From Streptacidiphilus sp. 4-A2 (lineage in GTDB: Bacteria > Actinomycetota > Actinomycetes > Streptomycetales > Streptomycetaceae): a stretch of DNA of 64,000 nt. This document shows positions 27,801 to 44,422 of the stretch, in pieces; positions within the stretch are counted from its first letter, which is position 1, and each line of letters starts with the position of its first letter. The stretch is from assembly GCA_014284505.1 (NCBI GenBank), contig JAAFYY010000001.1, forward strand, positions 2,294,001 to 2,358,000. Direction: 5' to 3'. The translations under genes and the position numbers were made by a program. The notes under the pieces are model-generated. The model worked only from the letters and a program-made list of their open reading frames with translations, had not been told where the DNA came from and made no database searches.

Positions 27801-30800
27801 ACCGCCGCGCCCTGCCCCCCCCGACCACACCCAGCGCGAACCCGGCCGCGGCCCGCGCACCGCCCAGGAGGAACTGCTCTGCGGGCTGTTCGCCGAGATC
27901 CTGGGCCTCGACCAGGTCGGCATCGACGGCGACTTCTTCGACCTGGGCGGCCACTCCCTGCTGGTCACCGGCTGGTCAGCCGGATGCGCTCGGTGCTGGG
28001 TGTCGAGCTGGGCATCCGTGACCTCTTCCAGGCCCCGACGGTGGCCCGGCTCGCCAAACGGGTGGACCGGGCACAGCACGCCCGGCCCGCGCTGACCGTG
28101 CGGGAACGGCCCGAGCGGCTGCCGCTCTCCTTCGCGCAGCGCAGGCTCTGGTTCCTCGGGCAGCTGGAGGAACAGGGCTCGGCGTACAACGTGCCGATGA
28201 CCATGCGGCTGCGCGGCGCACTCGACGTCGCGGCGCTGCGGGCGGCACTGACGGATGTGATGGCGCGGCACGAGGTGCTGCGCACGGTGTTCCAGGAGTG
28301 GGTGGCGAGCCGTACCAGCTGATCCTGCCGGCCGCCGAGGTCGTCCTGCCGTGGACCGAGGCGGACTGCACCGAGGCCGAGCTGGGCACCGAGCTGGCCC
28401 GGGCCGCCAACCTGGACTTCGATCTGACGGCGCAACCGCCGCTGCGGGCCCACCTGTTCACGCTCCCCGCAGAGCATGTGCTGCAGCTGGTGATGCACCA
28501 CATCGCCAGCGACGGCTGGTCGCTCGGCCCGCTGGTGCGCGACCTGGCCGCCGGCTACGCGGCCCGCAGCACCACCGGCGAGGCACCGCAGTGGGCGCCG
28601 CTGCCCGTCCAGTACGCCGACTACACGCTCTGGCAGCAGCAGTTGCTCGGCTCGGCAGACGACCCGGACAGCCTGATCGCGCAGCAGCTCGGCTACTGGC
28701 GGGACCCTGGCCGGGCTGCCGGAGGAGCTGAACGTGCCGCTGGACCGGCCGCGCCCGGCCGCGCCGACCCATCTGGGCGACGCGGTGCACGTCACGGTCG
28801 GCGCCGAGCTGCACAGCCGGCTGCTGAGCTTCGCCGGGAGAACCAGGCCACTCTCTTCATGGTGCTCCAGGCGGGCCTGGCCGCGCTGCTCTCCCGGCTC
28901 GGCGGGGGCACCGACATCCCACTCGGCACCCGGTGGCCGGTCGGGTCGACGAGGCCGCCGACGACCTGGTGGGCTTCTTCGTCCACCCTGCTGCTGCGCA
29001 CCGATGTCTCCGGCGACCCGGGCTTCCGTGAACTGCTCGGCCGGGTCCGCGAGGCCGACCTGGACGCGTACGCCAACCAGGACGTGCCGTTCGAGCGGCT
29101 GGTCCAGGAGCTGAACCCGGTCCGCACACCGGCCCGGCACCCGCTCTTCCAGATCATGCTGGTGGTACAGAACAACAGCACGGCCGAGCTGCGGATACCG
29201 GGCCTGGAGGCGGAGTCGGTGCCCGCCGGGGTGGACACCATCAAGTTCGATCTGACCGTCTCGGTCGCCGAGCGCCGGGAGGCCGGGGCACCCGCCGGGC
29301 TGCGGATCAACGTCGACTACGCCTCCGACCTCTACGACCGGTACAGCGTAAAGAAGTTGACGGATCGTCTGGTGCGGCTGCTGGAAAGCGCGGTGGCGGC
29401 GCCCGAGCTGCCGGTCGGCCTGGTCGACGTGCTCTCGGCGGCGGAACGCCGGGCACTGGCGACGGAGTGGAACGGCGCGCCGGACGCCACGGCGGAGGGC
29501 ACCGTGCACGAGCTCTTCGCCGCGCAGGCCCGCCGGGCGCCGGCGGCCACTGCCCTGGTCTGCGGCGGTTCCCGTCTCTCCTACCAGGAGTTGGACGAGC
29601 GCTCGAACCGGCTGGCGCACCACCTGGTGGCGGCCGGCCTGGCCCGCGGCGAGGTGGCGGGCATCCAGCTGGAGCGCGGGATCGAGCTGGTGGTCGCGGT
29701 GCTGGCGGTGCTCAAGGCCGGCGGCACGTACACGCTGCTCGACCCGGAGTTCCCCGCCGAGCGGCTCAACGCGGTGCTGGCGCACACCCGCACCCGCCTG
29801 GTGGTGACCCGCTCGGGCCTGGCGGACCGGCTCGCGGTGCCCGGCAAGGTGCTGATCGACACCGGGACGGCGGCCATCGCCCGGCGGCCGCCGACCCGCT
29901 CGCACCGATCGCCGACCCGGCGGACGCGGCCTGCGTGATGTTCACCTCCGGCTCCACCGGCACCCCCAAGGGCGTGATCACCCCGCACCGGGCACTGGTC
30001 GGCACCCTGCTCGGCCAGGAGTTCGCCTCACTGGACCCTCCCAGATCTGGCTCCAGTGCTCCCCGATCTCCTGGGACGCCTTCGCCCTGGAACTCTTCGC
30101 GCCCCTGCTCTCCGGCGGCAGGTGTGTCCTGCAACCGGGCGAGCGGCCCGAGCCCGCCGTGATCGCCGCGCTGGTCCGGACGGAGGCGGTCACCACCCTG
30201 CACGTCTCGGCCAGCCTGCTGAACTTCCTGCTGGACGAGTACCCGCAGACCTTCCGCGGACTGCGGCAGGTGATGACCGGCGGCGAGGCCGCCTCGGTCA
30301 GCCATGTACTGCGCCTGGTCGAGGAGTTCCCACAGATCAAGCTGGTGAACGGCTACTCCCCCGTCGAGTCGACAATCTTCACGCTCGCCCACCGGATCAC
30401 CGCGGCCGACGGCGCCCGTCCGTCCGTCCCGGTCGGCCGGCCGCTGGACGGCAAGCGGCTCTGGGTGCTCGACCAGCACCTCGGTCTGGTCGCCCCGGGC
30501 GTCACCGGCGAGCTCTACATGTCCGGCATCGGCCTGGCCCACGGCTACACCGGCCAACCGGGCCCGACCGCCGAGCGGTTCGTCGCCTGCCCCTACGGCT
30601 CCGCGGGCGAACGGATGTACCGCACCGGGGACCTGGTGCGCTGGCTGCCCGACGGCACGCTGGAATTCCTCGGCCGTGCGGACGACCAGGTGAAGATCCG
30701 CGGCTTCCGGGTGGAGCCGGGCGAGGTGCGCGCCGCACTGGACAGCCACCCGGGTCGGGCAGAGCGCCGTCGTCGTCCGCGAGGACAACCCCGGCGACAA

Positions 30801-31267
30801 GCGGCTGATCGCCTATGTGGTCGGCAAGGCCGGGCTGGACCCGGCCGGCCTGCGCGCCCATGTCGCCGAACGGCCCCGGAGTACATGGTGCCGTCCGCCG
30901 TCGTCTGCTCGACGCGCTGCCGATCACCCCCGACCGGCAAGCTGGACCGCCGCGCCCTGCCCGCGCCCGACCACACGCAGCGCGAACCCGGCCGCGGTCC
31001 GCGCAACGAGCGGGAGGAGAAGCTCTGCGGACTGTTCGCCGAGATCCTCCGCCTGGAGAGCGTCGGCATCGACGACAACTTCTTCGACCTCGGCGGCCAC
31101 TCACTGCTGGTCACCCGGCTGATCAGCCGGATCCGCTCGGTGCTGGGCGCCGAGCTGAGCATCAAGGCCGTCTTCGAGGCCCCCACCGTCGCCGAACTGG
31201 TCGGCCGGCTCACCACCGCCACCCGCGCCCGCCCGGCACTGCGGGCCCGCTCCAAGGAGGTCTCCTC

Positions 31268-31271
<4 letters not shown>
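21839..31271 (+). CDS. Nonribosomal peptide synthetase, modules 1-3 (C-A-PCP x3), frameshifted
   Basis: Cytosolic NRPS of about 3,100 residues. Approximate layout: C1 21839-23150 (HHIAADGW), A1 23230-24650, PCP1 with its phosphopantetheine Ser at 24791 (GLGGHSL); C2 24955-26290, A2 26340-27815, PCP2 Ser at 27955; C3 28110-29450, A3 29500-30960, PCP3 Ser at 31101. C domains carry HHIAxDGWSLGP and A domains FTSGSTG.PKGV. Pocket residues read by hand against GrsA are D-A-L-H-M-G-G-I-F-K in all three A domains, so the same monomer three times is plausible. There is no epimerase and no N-terminal loading module. At least 15 indels, for example near 23395, 23605, 24190, 24390, 24675, 25525, 25590, 25865, 26350, 26485, 26570, 26915, 27070, 27600, 27790, 28305, 28705, 28940, 30035, 30765 and 30905. 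The stop overlaps the next gene (GTGA). Confidence 0.93.
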
Positions 31272-38303
<7,032 letters not shown>

Positions 38304-38307
<4 letters not shown>

Positions 38308-38690
38308 CCTCCGTCCCCGAGCTCACCGTCCCGTCCTCGGCCGCCATCGCCGTGGTCCGCCGCTTCTACGACCTGGTCGACAGCGGCGACCCGGTCGGCC
38401 TGTCCGAGCTGTTCGCCCCGGACTCCGTCTACCACCGGCCCGGCCACCCGCCGATGCTGGGCCCGGCGGGCCTGCTCGGCTTCTACGGCCGCGACCGGCC
38501 GATCCGCGCCGGAAACCACACCCTGACCACCGTCGTCGCCGACGGCCCGACGGTCGGCGTCTTCGGCGAGTTCCACGGCGTCCTGCACTCCGGTGAGCCG
38601 GTCGACCTGCGCTTCGCCGACAGCTTCACCGTCCGCCCGGACGGCCTCTTCGCCGACCGCGCCACGTACTTCTTCACCCCGCTCGTCTGA
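38304..38690 (+). CDS. SnoaL/NTF2-like protein
   Basis: 128 residues of an NTF2-like fold: AVVRRFYDLVDSGDPVGLSELFAPDSVYHRPGHPPMLGPAGLLGFYGRDR, then beta strands FGEFHGVLHSGEPVDLRFADSFTVRPDGLF. SnoaL-like proteins are cyclases, isomerases, hydrolases or non-enzymatic binding proteins; a specific reaction cannot be read here. The ATG overlaps the thioesterase stop (ATGA) and GAAGGA precedes it, so it belongs to the operon. It might act on the released peptide or on a precursor. Confidence 0.8.
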
Positions 38691-38717
38691 GCTCCGATCC
38701 CTGAAGGAGAAACCGTC

Positions 38718-39770
38718 ATGACCACCACGCTCGAATCCAGCACCACCGTCATCCAGAACCCCGGCCACGGCGAGGCGTTCACCGAGCACATGATCAGCAT
38801 GGAGTGGACCGAGGCCACCGGCTGGTCCGCCCCGGAGATGACCCCGCTGCAGAACCTCACCATCCACCCGGGCATGATCGGCCTGCACTACGGCCAGGTC
38901 GCCTTCGAGGGCCTGAAGGCGCACCGCCGGGCCGACGGCGCGATGGGCGTCTGGCGCCCGGGCGACCACGCGCTGCGCTTCCAGCGCTCCTGCCGCCGGC
39001 TGGCCATGCCGGAACTGCCCGTCGAGACCTTCGTCGCGGCGATCGACCAGCTCATCAGCGCCGACCAGGGCAGCCTCTCCGACGACCCGACGCACAGCAT
39101 CTACATCCGCCCGATGATCTTCGCAACGGACGTCTCGCTGATGCTCCGGCCCTCCCGCACCTACCGCTTCCTGCTGATGGCTTTCGTCGCGGGCGGCTTC
39201 TTCGGCGAGAACACCGAGTCGGTCTCGGTCCACGTCAGCCACGACTACACCCGGGCCTTCCCCGGCGGCACCGGCGACGTCAAGATCGCGGGCAACTACG
39301 CGCCGTCGTTCCTCGCGCAGCGGGAGGCCGAGGCGGCCGGCTGCGCGCAGGTGGTCTGGCTGGACGCGATGGAACGCCGCTACCTGGAGGAGATGGGCGG
39401 GATGAACATGTTCCTGGTCCGCGGCGACCAGGTCGTCACGCCCAGGCTCACCGGCACTCTGCTGCCGGGCGTCACCCGTAACACCCTGCTCACCCTGGCC
39501 GAGCGCCTGGGGTACCAGGTCGCCGAGGAACGGATCACCGTCGACCGCTGGCGCCAGGAGTGCCTGGAGGGGACCATCACCGAGGTGTTCGCCTGCGGGA
39601 CCGCCGCCGTGGTCACCCCGGTCGGCCAGGTCCGGGACCGCGACGGGGACTTCACCATCGGCGACGGCAAGCCCGGCCCGGTCACCCGCCGGCTGCGCAC
39701 CGCCCTGACCGACCTGCACCACGGCCTGGCCGCCGACCCGGAGGGCTGGCTGCGCCCGTCCGCCGAGTAG
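38718..39770 (+). CDS. ilvE: Branched-chain amino-acid aminotransferase (class IV, PLP)
   Basis: 350 residues, intact. Fold-type IV aminotransferase: MSMEW-like start (MISMEWTEATGW), IHPGMIGLHYGQVAFEGLKAHR, IYIRPMIFATD, GDVKIAGNYAPSFLAQREA (PLP lysine), WLDAMERRYLEEMGGMNMFLV and EVFACGTAAVVTPVG. It transaminates Val, Leu, Ile and their 2-oxo acids with glutamate. AAGGAG lies 8-9 nt before the ATG and it is the last gene before a terminator hairpin, so it is probably cluster-borne and supplies or modifies a branched-chain monomer. It could also be the housekeeping copy. Confidence 0.93.
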   Translation: MTTTLESSTTVIQNPGHGEAFTEHMISMEWTEATGWSAPEMTPLQNLTIHPGMIGLHYGQVAFEGLKAHRRADGAMGVWRPGDHALRFQRSCRRLAMPELPVETFVAAIDQLISADQGSLSDDPTHSIYIRPMIFATDVSLMLRPSRTYRFLLMAFVAGGFFGENTESVSVHVSHDYTRAFPGGTGDVKIAGNYAPSFLAQREAEAAGCAQVVWLDAMERRYLEEMGGMNMFLVRGDQVVTPRLTGTLLPGVTRNTLLTLAERLGYQVAEERITVDRWRQECLEGTITEVFACGTAAVVTPVGQVRDRDGDFTIGDGKPGPVTRRLRTALTDLHHGLAADPEGWLRPSAE

Positions 39771-39782
39771 CGAACGGCCGAC

Positions 39783-39822
39783 GGCCCCCCGGGTGCCTGA
39801 GTTCCAGCTGTCCCGGGGGGCC
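39783..39822. terminator. Terminator hairpin at the end of the NRPS operon
   Basis: An 11-bp perfect inverted repeat GGCCCCCCGGG (39783-39793) / CCCGGGGGGCC (39812-39822) with an 18-nt loop, between the aminotransferase stop and the convergent NlpC/P60 stop. No T-run. It probably terminates both directions. Confidence 0.75.
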
Positions 39823-39885
39823 GAGAGCGGTCACGGCCCGTGCATCGGGTCGGTCAGCCAGACCACGGTGTGGGCCGACACCCGC

Positions 39886-40977
39886 CTAGATGCGGCGGAT
39901 GGCCACCAGCTCGCCGAAGTAGCTGAGGGGCTGGACATCGACGGGAACGCCGTACTCCGGTGCGCTCAGCAGCATGCCGTTGCCCGCATAGAAGCCCACG
40001 TGGTCGCCGCCCTCCGCCACGATGATGTCGCCGATCCTCGCATCGGCGAGCGAGGGGACGGCGGTGCCCACGGTCTCATCGGAGAAGGAGTAGTGCGGCA
40101 GCTGGATGTTGTCCGCCGTCTCGAAGGCCCACATCACCAGGCCCGAGCAGTCGAAGATGTCCGGGCCCGCGGCACCGAGGCTGTAGGGGTCGCCCTCCCT
40201 GCTCTCCGCGGCGCGGAAGGCAGCCTCCTCGGCCGCGTCCCCGTAGGCACCGCTCGGCCCCGGCGGACCAAAACTGCCGCTGCCGGAGTTGCTGCCGGTG
40301 CCGGAGTTGTTGCCGGTGCCGGTGCCCTTGCCCGTGCCGGGGCCGGGGCCGGCGAGGGACTTGTTGATCTGCGCCTGCTGGGCCGCATTGAGCGACTGGA
40401 CAATGGACTGGGCCTGCGCGAGCTTGGCCAGAGTCGTGCTCTTGGCCGTCTGCATCTGCTTCAGCAGCCCCTGCTCCTGGAGGAGTTCCTGGGTGGCAGC
40501 GGTCTTCTCGCGACCCAAGGTCGCCTCCTGGCCCGCGAGCTGGGTCAGCGCCCCCTCCTGAGTGGCGGCGACCTCGCTCTGCGCGGAGGCCGAATTCAGG
40601 AAGGTCTCGGGATTCGAGGACAGCATCAACTGCATCGTCGGGTCGAACGAATCGGTGCGGTACTGCGCCGCGGCCACCGCGCCGAGCTGGCTGAACTCCA
40701 GGTTGATCGTGCCCTGCATCTGGGCTATGCCCTCCTGCAGGAAGCTCACCCTCTGCTGTATCGCCTGCTGCGTGCTCTGGGCGTAGTCGTACTGCTGCGT
40801 CGCCGCGTCGGCTGCCTTGCGGTCCGCACCCACCTCAGCCGTGGCCTGCCCCAAGGTCAGCTTGGGAGCGGCCTGGGCGGCGCTCTGCGTGGAGAGTGCC
40901 ACAACGGAGGCGGCTGCCATCGTCAGGATCGAGACCCGGGTACGACTTACCGGCTTGGGACGACGATGTGAGGCCAC
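39886..40977 (-). CDS. Secreted NlpC/P60 peptidoglycan endopeptidase with coiled coil
   Basis: 363 residues. Signal peptide (RVSILTMAAASVVALSTQSAAQA, residues about 14-36), then a long alpha-helical coiled coil (about 40-205, many Gln/Ala), a Gly/Ser/Thr linker (GTGKGTGTGNNSGTGSNSG) and a C-terminal NlpC/P60 domain with catalytic Cys in FDCSGLVMWAF and His in GGDHVGFYAG. RipA-type enzymes of this layout cleave the D-Glu-DAP bond in stem peptides during division or spore germination. GTG start at 40977. A vegetative-type promoter lies about 130 nt upstream, leaving a long G/C-rich leader. Confidence 0.93.
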   Translation of the reverse strand: MASHRRPKPVSRTRVSILTMAAASVVALSTQSAAQAAPKLTLGQATAEVGADRKAADAATQQYDYAQSTQQAIQQRVSFLQEGIAQMQGTINLEFSQLGAVAAAQYRTDSFDPTMQLMLSSNPETFLNSASAQSEVAATQEGALTQLAGQEATLGREKTAATQELLQEQGLLKQMQTAKSTTLAKLAQAQSIVQSLNAAQQAQINKSLAGPGPGTGKGTGTGNNSGTGSNSGSGSFGPPGPSGAYGDAAEEAAFRAAESREGDPYSLGAAGPDIFDCSGLVMWAFETADNIQLPHYSFSDETVGTAVPSLADARIGDIIVAEGGDHVGFYAGNGMLLSAPEYGVPVDVQPLSYFGELVAIRRI

Positions 40978-41108
40978 AGAGGCGTTTCCCTTCCTGCGAC
41001 CGCTACAGGTCCTTGAGGTGCATCCCCCATAAGCGGCACCCGGGTCCTGAAGCGGGAACCCCTGCTCCGCCCGGTCGGGCGATAGTCAGTACAGAGGTTC
41101 GAAACCCG

Positions 41109-41137
41109 AGACTAGTGTGAATGTTATCAATCTGTCA
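41109..41137 (-). promoter_or_regulatory. Vegetative-type promoter for the NlpC/P60 gene
   Basis: Reading leftward, TGACAG (41137-41132), a 17-nt spacer and TAGTCT (41114-41109) form a good sigma-HrdB-like -35/-10 pair in an AT-rich island. The predicted leader of about 125 nt before the GTG contains paired G/C blocks. Confidence 0.5.
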
Positions 41138-41203
41138 CCACATGCGGGAAAATCGTTCTGTCAAGGGGTTTGCTTTGGTAGTGAAGTGGGATGAGATAGG
41201 CGC

Positions 41204-41586
41204 TCATCCTACCTCCACGGGCCTGCCGGACTTGTGGCCGGGCCCGCACGTGGTTGTACTGCGCCACTTCGAGTTCCACCGGGTCCTGGATCGGTAGGGC
41301 GTACCCCCGACCAGATGGTGCGGACCGGGTCCGCCCAGATCCAGAGCAAGGTCTGTGAAGAAGCTCACATCGTCGGGACGGTCACCTGAAGCGTCATAGG
41401 CCGGGGCCGTGACGAACTGATCGGAGGTCAGCGCCAGCACCGCGAGGGGGGTATCTCCCTCGCGCCCTCGACCGGGGGCGCGGTGCGTTCTACGACGGGG
41501 ACGCCCGCCCTCGGCCGCACCGCTCCTGTGCCGTCCCGCATCGACCCGGGCGTCTTCCTCCTCGTCAGCGCCCTTCTCGCTCGGGT
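41204..41586. other. Gap with possible coding remnant, unidentified
   Basis: About 380 nt between the NlpC/P60 promoter region and the MFS stop. On the minus strand one frame gives LALTSDQFVTAPAYDASGDRPDDVSFFTDLALDL and another YPIQDPVELEVAQYNHVRARP. These read like protein, but they sit in different frames with no start and I do not recognise a family. Possibly a degraded or frameshifted gene. Confidence 0.3.
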
Positions 41587-42903
41587 CTACTGCGCCGTGG
41601 CGGGGATAGCGGGGGTAGCGGTTGGCACGTATGCCCTCAGCTGGTGCGCCGGTAGGTCGCGGTGGCTGCGCAGTGGCGAGGCCAGCAGGAGCAGCGCGGC
41701 CAGCGGTACGCCCGCGGTGGTGATCCACAGTGCGGTGTGCAGGCCGAGCCGGTCGGCGAGGACTCCGGCGAGGAGGGCTCCTACGGGAATGGTGCCGTAG
41801 TTGAGGAAGGCGGTGCTGGCGCTGAGGCGGCCGAACAGCTCCGGTGGGCAGTAGCGCTGCTGGAATCCGGTCTTGATGACGTTGCCGCCCACGACGCCGA
41901 GTGCGACGCAGCCACCGCCGACGATGTAGAGGATCAGTCCCGCGCCCGGGGTGGTGAGGGGGATCAGGAGGGCGAAGGCGGCAGTCCGAGTCCGAGTGTG
42001 AGCAGGGCGCGGCCTCGCCTGTGCGGGCGGCGAGCCGGCGTCCGGCAAAGGCCCCGACGACGCCGCCCAGGCTGGTCACGGCCACCAGGGCGCCGACCGC
42101 CCCGTCGGGATGCCGACGTCGCGGATGAGGAACACCACGATCAGTGACTGGTAGGCCGTCAGGAAGAGGTTGGCGGTGGCTCCGTTGAGAGTGAAGGAGC
42201 GAAACCACGGGTCGCTCGCGACGAGCCGCAGCCCTTCACCGACCTCTTTGGCCAGCGCCCGGCGCCCCGCGGCCGGGGCGCGCAGTGGTTCGCGGTGGCG
42301 GATGCCGCCCAGGCTGAGCAGGGAGACCACGAAGGTGACGGCGTCGACGAGCATGGCACCGCCGGCTCCGGCGAACTGGGTGATCAGGCCGCCGGCACCG
42401 ATTCCGGAGATCTGCGCGGCGGAGGCGCTGCCCTGGAGCTTGGCGTTGCCCTCCGCCCGGTCGGCGGGCTGCAGCAGCCCCGGCAGGTAGGCGTTCCACG
42501 AGGTCTGGAAGAACACCTGGGCGAATCCGCGCAGCAGGGCGACAGCCAGCAGGTCCCCCAGACTCAGTGTTCCGGTCCATATGGCGACCGGGATGCTGAG
42601 GACCAGCAGCAGCGAGACAGCCTGGGCGGTCATCATGACGGGCCTGCGCCGCAGCCGGTCGACCCAGGCGCCGACGGGCAGGCCGATCAGCAGCCAGGGC
42701 AGCCAGTTGGCGGCGGTGAGCAGGGTGACCTGGAAGGCGCTCGCGTGCAGGACGGTGACGGCGATCAGGGGCATGGCCACGCCGGTGATGCAGGAACCGA
42801 ACTGGCCGGTGGTCTCACCGAACCACAGCAGGCGGAAGTCGCGGTGGCGGGCCAGCAGGCCGGGGCGTGGTGCGGGCGAGGCGGGTGTGGCTGGGCGGTT
42901 CAT
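41587..42903 (-). CDS. MFS transporter, frameshifted
   Basis: About 440 codons, DHA3-type MFS exporter. It begins LLARHRDFRLLWFGETTGQFGSCITGVAMPLIAVTVLHASAFQVTLLTAANWLPWLLIGLPVGAWVDRLRRRPVMM (loop 2-3 motif G-x-W-x-D-R-x-R-R-R-P), with PWFRSFTLNGATANLF later. The frame changes near 42105 (to GAVGALVAVTSLGGVVGAFAGRRLAA) and near 42010 (to FALLIPLTTPGAGLILYIVGGGCVALGVVGGNVIKTGFQQRYCPPELFGRLSASTAFLNYG). It is downstream of, and overlaps, an ArsR-like regulator, so it is probably a drug or metabolite efflux pump under that repressor. Substrate unknown. Confidence 0.85.
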
Positions 42904-43498
42904 GACGCGGGGTGTCCTTTCGGGGGAAGCTCTGCAGCTGGACGACCACTGGCAGCGAGCCTGCCTCGGGAACGCTGCCGGGCACGGCGGAGTAGCGCTC
43001 GATCACTGCCAGGAGCTCGGCGTTCAGGGCCCGCAGCCGGTCCGGGGTCAGCCGCAGGTTGTCCCAGGCGGACAGGGTGCCGGTGCCGCGCCAGGTGGCG
43101 CCCAGGTCTTGGGCGAGGTAGTCGGATACCCGCCGGAACTGCTGCTGGAGCGTCTCGTGGAGATAGGTGTCGAGGACGGCTTTGCCCTGCGGGTCCTCGC
43201 GGTGTTCGGCCGTGTTGAGCACCCAGGTGCCCTCGGCCCGCCGCCACCAGCGCTCGCGCTTGGTACCGCGCTCTGTCCTCCTCTCGATGTAGCCGTGCTC
43301 GGCCAGGTGGCGCAGATGCCAGCTGACGGTCCCGGTGCTCTCGCCGAGCCGGGCGGACAGCGTGGTGGACGTCGCTGGTCCGTCGCTGGCGAGCAGTTCC
43401 AGGATGCGCATGCGAAGGGGGTGCGCGAGGGCTCGCAGGCTGCGGGCGTCGATGCTGCGGGGGGTGGGACCGGTCTCGGGCGTCGGTTCGTCGGGCAT
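42815..43498 (-). CDS. ArsR-like winged-helix regulator
   Basis: About 190-227 residues. The winged HTH is at about 18-85: DARSLRALAHPLRMRILELLASDGPATSTTLSARLGESTGTVSWHLRHLAEHGYIERRTERGTKRERWW. A helical C-terminal domain (LHETLQQQFRRVSDYLAQDLGATW, LTPDRLRALNAELLAVIERYS) follows. No Cys-rich metal site, so metal sensing is unlikely. The last 30 codons run over the MFS start in another frame; one base less would give a TGA overlapping the MFS ATG, so the C-terminal extension may be an indel artefact. It is likely an autorepressor that also controls the exporter. Confidence 0.85.
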   Translation of the reverse strand: MPDEPTPETGPTPRSIDARSLRALAHPLRMRILELLASDGPATSTTLSARLGESTGTVSWHLRHLAEHGYIERRTERGTKRERWWRRAEGTWVLNTAEHREDPQGKAVLDTYLHETLQQQFRRVSDYLAQDLGATWRGTGTLSAWDNLRLTPDRLRALNAELLAVIERYSAVPGSVPEAGSLPVVVQLQSFPRKDTPRHEPPSHTRLARTTPRPAGPPPRLPPAVVR

Positions 43499-43513
43499 GG
43501 CAGCAGCGTATAT

Positions 43514-43558
43514 TGCAGAGAACTCTCTGCATAGTAGGCTTTGCAGAGATTCCTCTGC
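43514..43558. promoter_or_regulatory. Tandem operators for the ArsR-like regulator
   Basis: Two inverted repeats upstream of the regulator start: TGCAGAG-AACT-CTCTGCA (43514-43531, perfect) and TGCAGAG-ATTC-CTCTGCG (43542-43559, one mismatch), centres 28 bp apart. The same half-site appears four times in 46 bp, strong evidence for a dimeric repressor site. Binding by the adjacent ArsR-like protein is inferred. Confidence 0.75.
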
Positions 43559-43639
43559 GAAAACTCGACACCCGCACCGGACCCGGGATGAGCAGCGGTC
43601 CCGATAGGCCGGGCGGAAGAGTGCGGGCCCTGCCGCGGG

Positions 43640-44422
43640 TCACCGTGACGAGCTTGGCGACCGCTCGCTGAGGCGGTAGATGTGGAACTCCGCGTTGAGG
43701 CCCGGCGGCAGCATCGGCTCCGGGGTGAAGGTATGCAGATGGACGGCGCCCCCCAGCGAGTTGTCCAGAGAGCTGTTGACGATCCGGTCATTGGTCTTGA
43801 TCACGACCAGGCAGGGCAGGTGATCGCGGGATCGGCGGACGTCGTCGAGGATCTCCGGGAGCGGCGGCGCGGTTCGGGTCAGGTCCAGACCGTCCGGGGT
43901 GAAGGCCGCCGCACCCCACGGCGGATCGACGACGTAGATGTCGCCCTCGCTGCGGGCGGGAAGGGCGGGCAGCGCGGTCAGCATCTCGCGGTAGTCAGCG
44001 TGGTGGAGGGCGACGGAGGAGTCGAGGCGGTCGAGGTTGTGGCGGGTGGTGGCGTACACCAGCGGGTCTCGCTCGGCGGCGTACACGGGGTGGCCGAGGC
44101 GTCGGCCCAGGTGGTGGCCGATGTTCCCCGAGCCGCAGAACAGGTCGACCACCATGGGGCGTTGGCCCAAGGGGTGCTGGATTTCGGCAATCAGCTCGGC
44201 GATGGCGGCGGGGTGGGGGTCCTTGGTGCACTCCAGCGCGGTCCGCCCCAGCACCCGTAGCCCCCGCGCGGTCAGCTCGGCGGCAGGGACGCCGTAGAGC
44301 GAGAGGCTCTCGGGGTGGCCGCAGATGATCCGACCGGCCTCGTACAGCTGGTCGGTGGTGAGCGGTTGGTCGCGCAACGGCCCGAGCAGCCGCTCGCGGA
44401 GCGCGAAGTAGGGGGAGCTCAC
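43640..44422 (-). CDS. SAM-dependent methyltransferase with DPPWG motif (Tgs1/RsmD-like)
   Basis: 260 residues, Rossmann methyltransferase: motif I VVDLFCGSGNIGHHLGRRLGHPVYAAERDP, helix with YATTRHNLDRLDSS, and the catalytic motif IV IYVVDPPWGAAAF, the form (DPPW) shared with N2-guanine and other RNA or base methyltransferases such as Tgs1 and RsmD. The N-terminal 80 residues are helical. GTG 44422 overlaps the stop of the glycosyltransferase-like gene, so it is the last gene of a three-gene leftward operon. The substrate could be nucleic acid or a small molecule. Confidence 0.7.
   Translation of the reverse strand: MSSPYFALRERLLGPLRDQPLTTDQLYEAGRIICGHPESLSLYGVPAAELTARGLRVLGRTALECTKDPHPAAIAELIAEIQHPLGQRPMVVDLFCGSGNIGHHLGRRLGHPVYAAERDPLVYATTRHNLDRLDSSVALHHADYREMLTALPALPARSEGDIYVVDPPWGAAAFTPDGLDLTRTAPPLPEILDDVRRSRDHLPCLVVIKTNDRIVNSSLDNSLGGAVHLHTFTPEPMLPPGLNAEFHIYRLSERSPSSSR

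Noticed and set aside
40978..41108. Possible c-di-AMP (ydaO-type) riboswitch before the NlpC/P60 gene
   Set aside because: This gene type often has one and the leader is G-rich, but I could not align the conserved core by eye. A covariance-model search (Infernal, RF00379) would decide.
43514..43560. CRISPR-like repeats
   Set aside because: Only two copies, palindromic and promoter-positioned; no spacers or cas genes.
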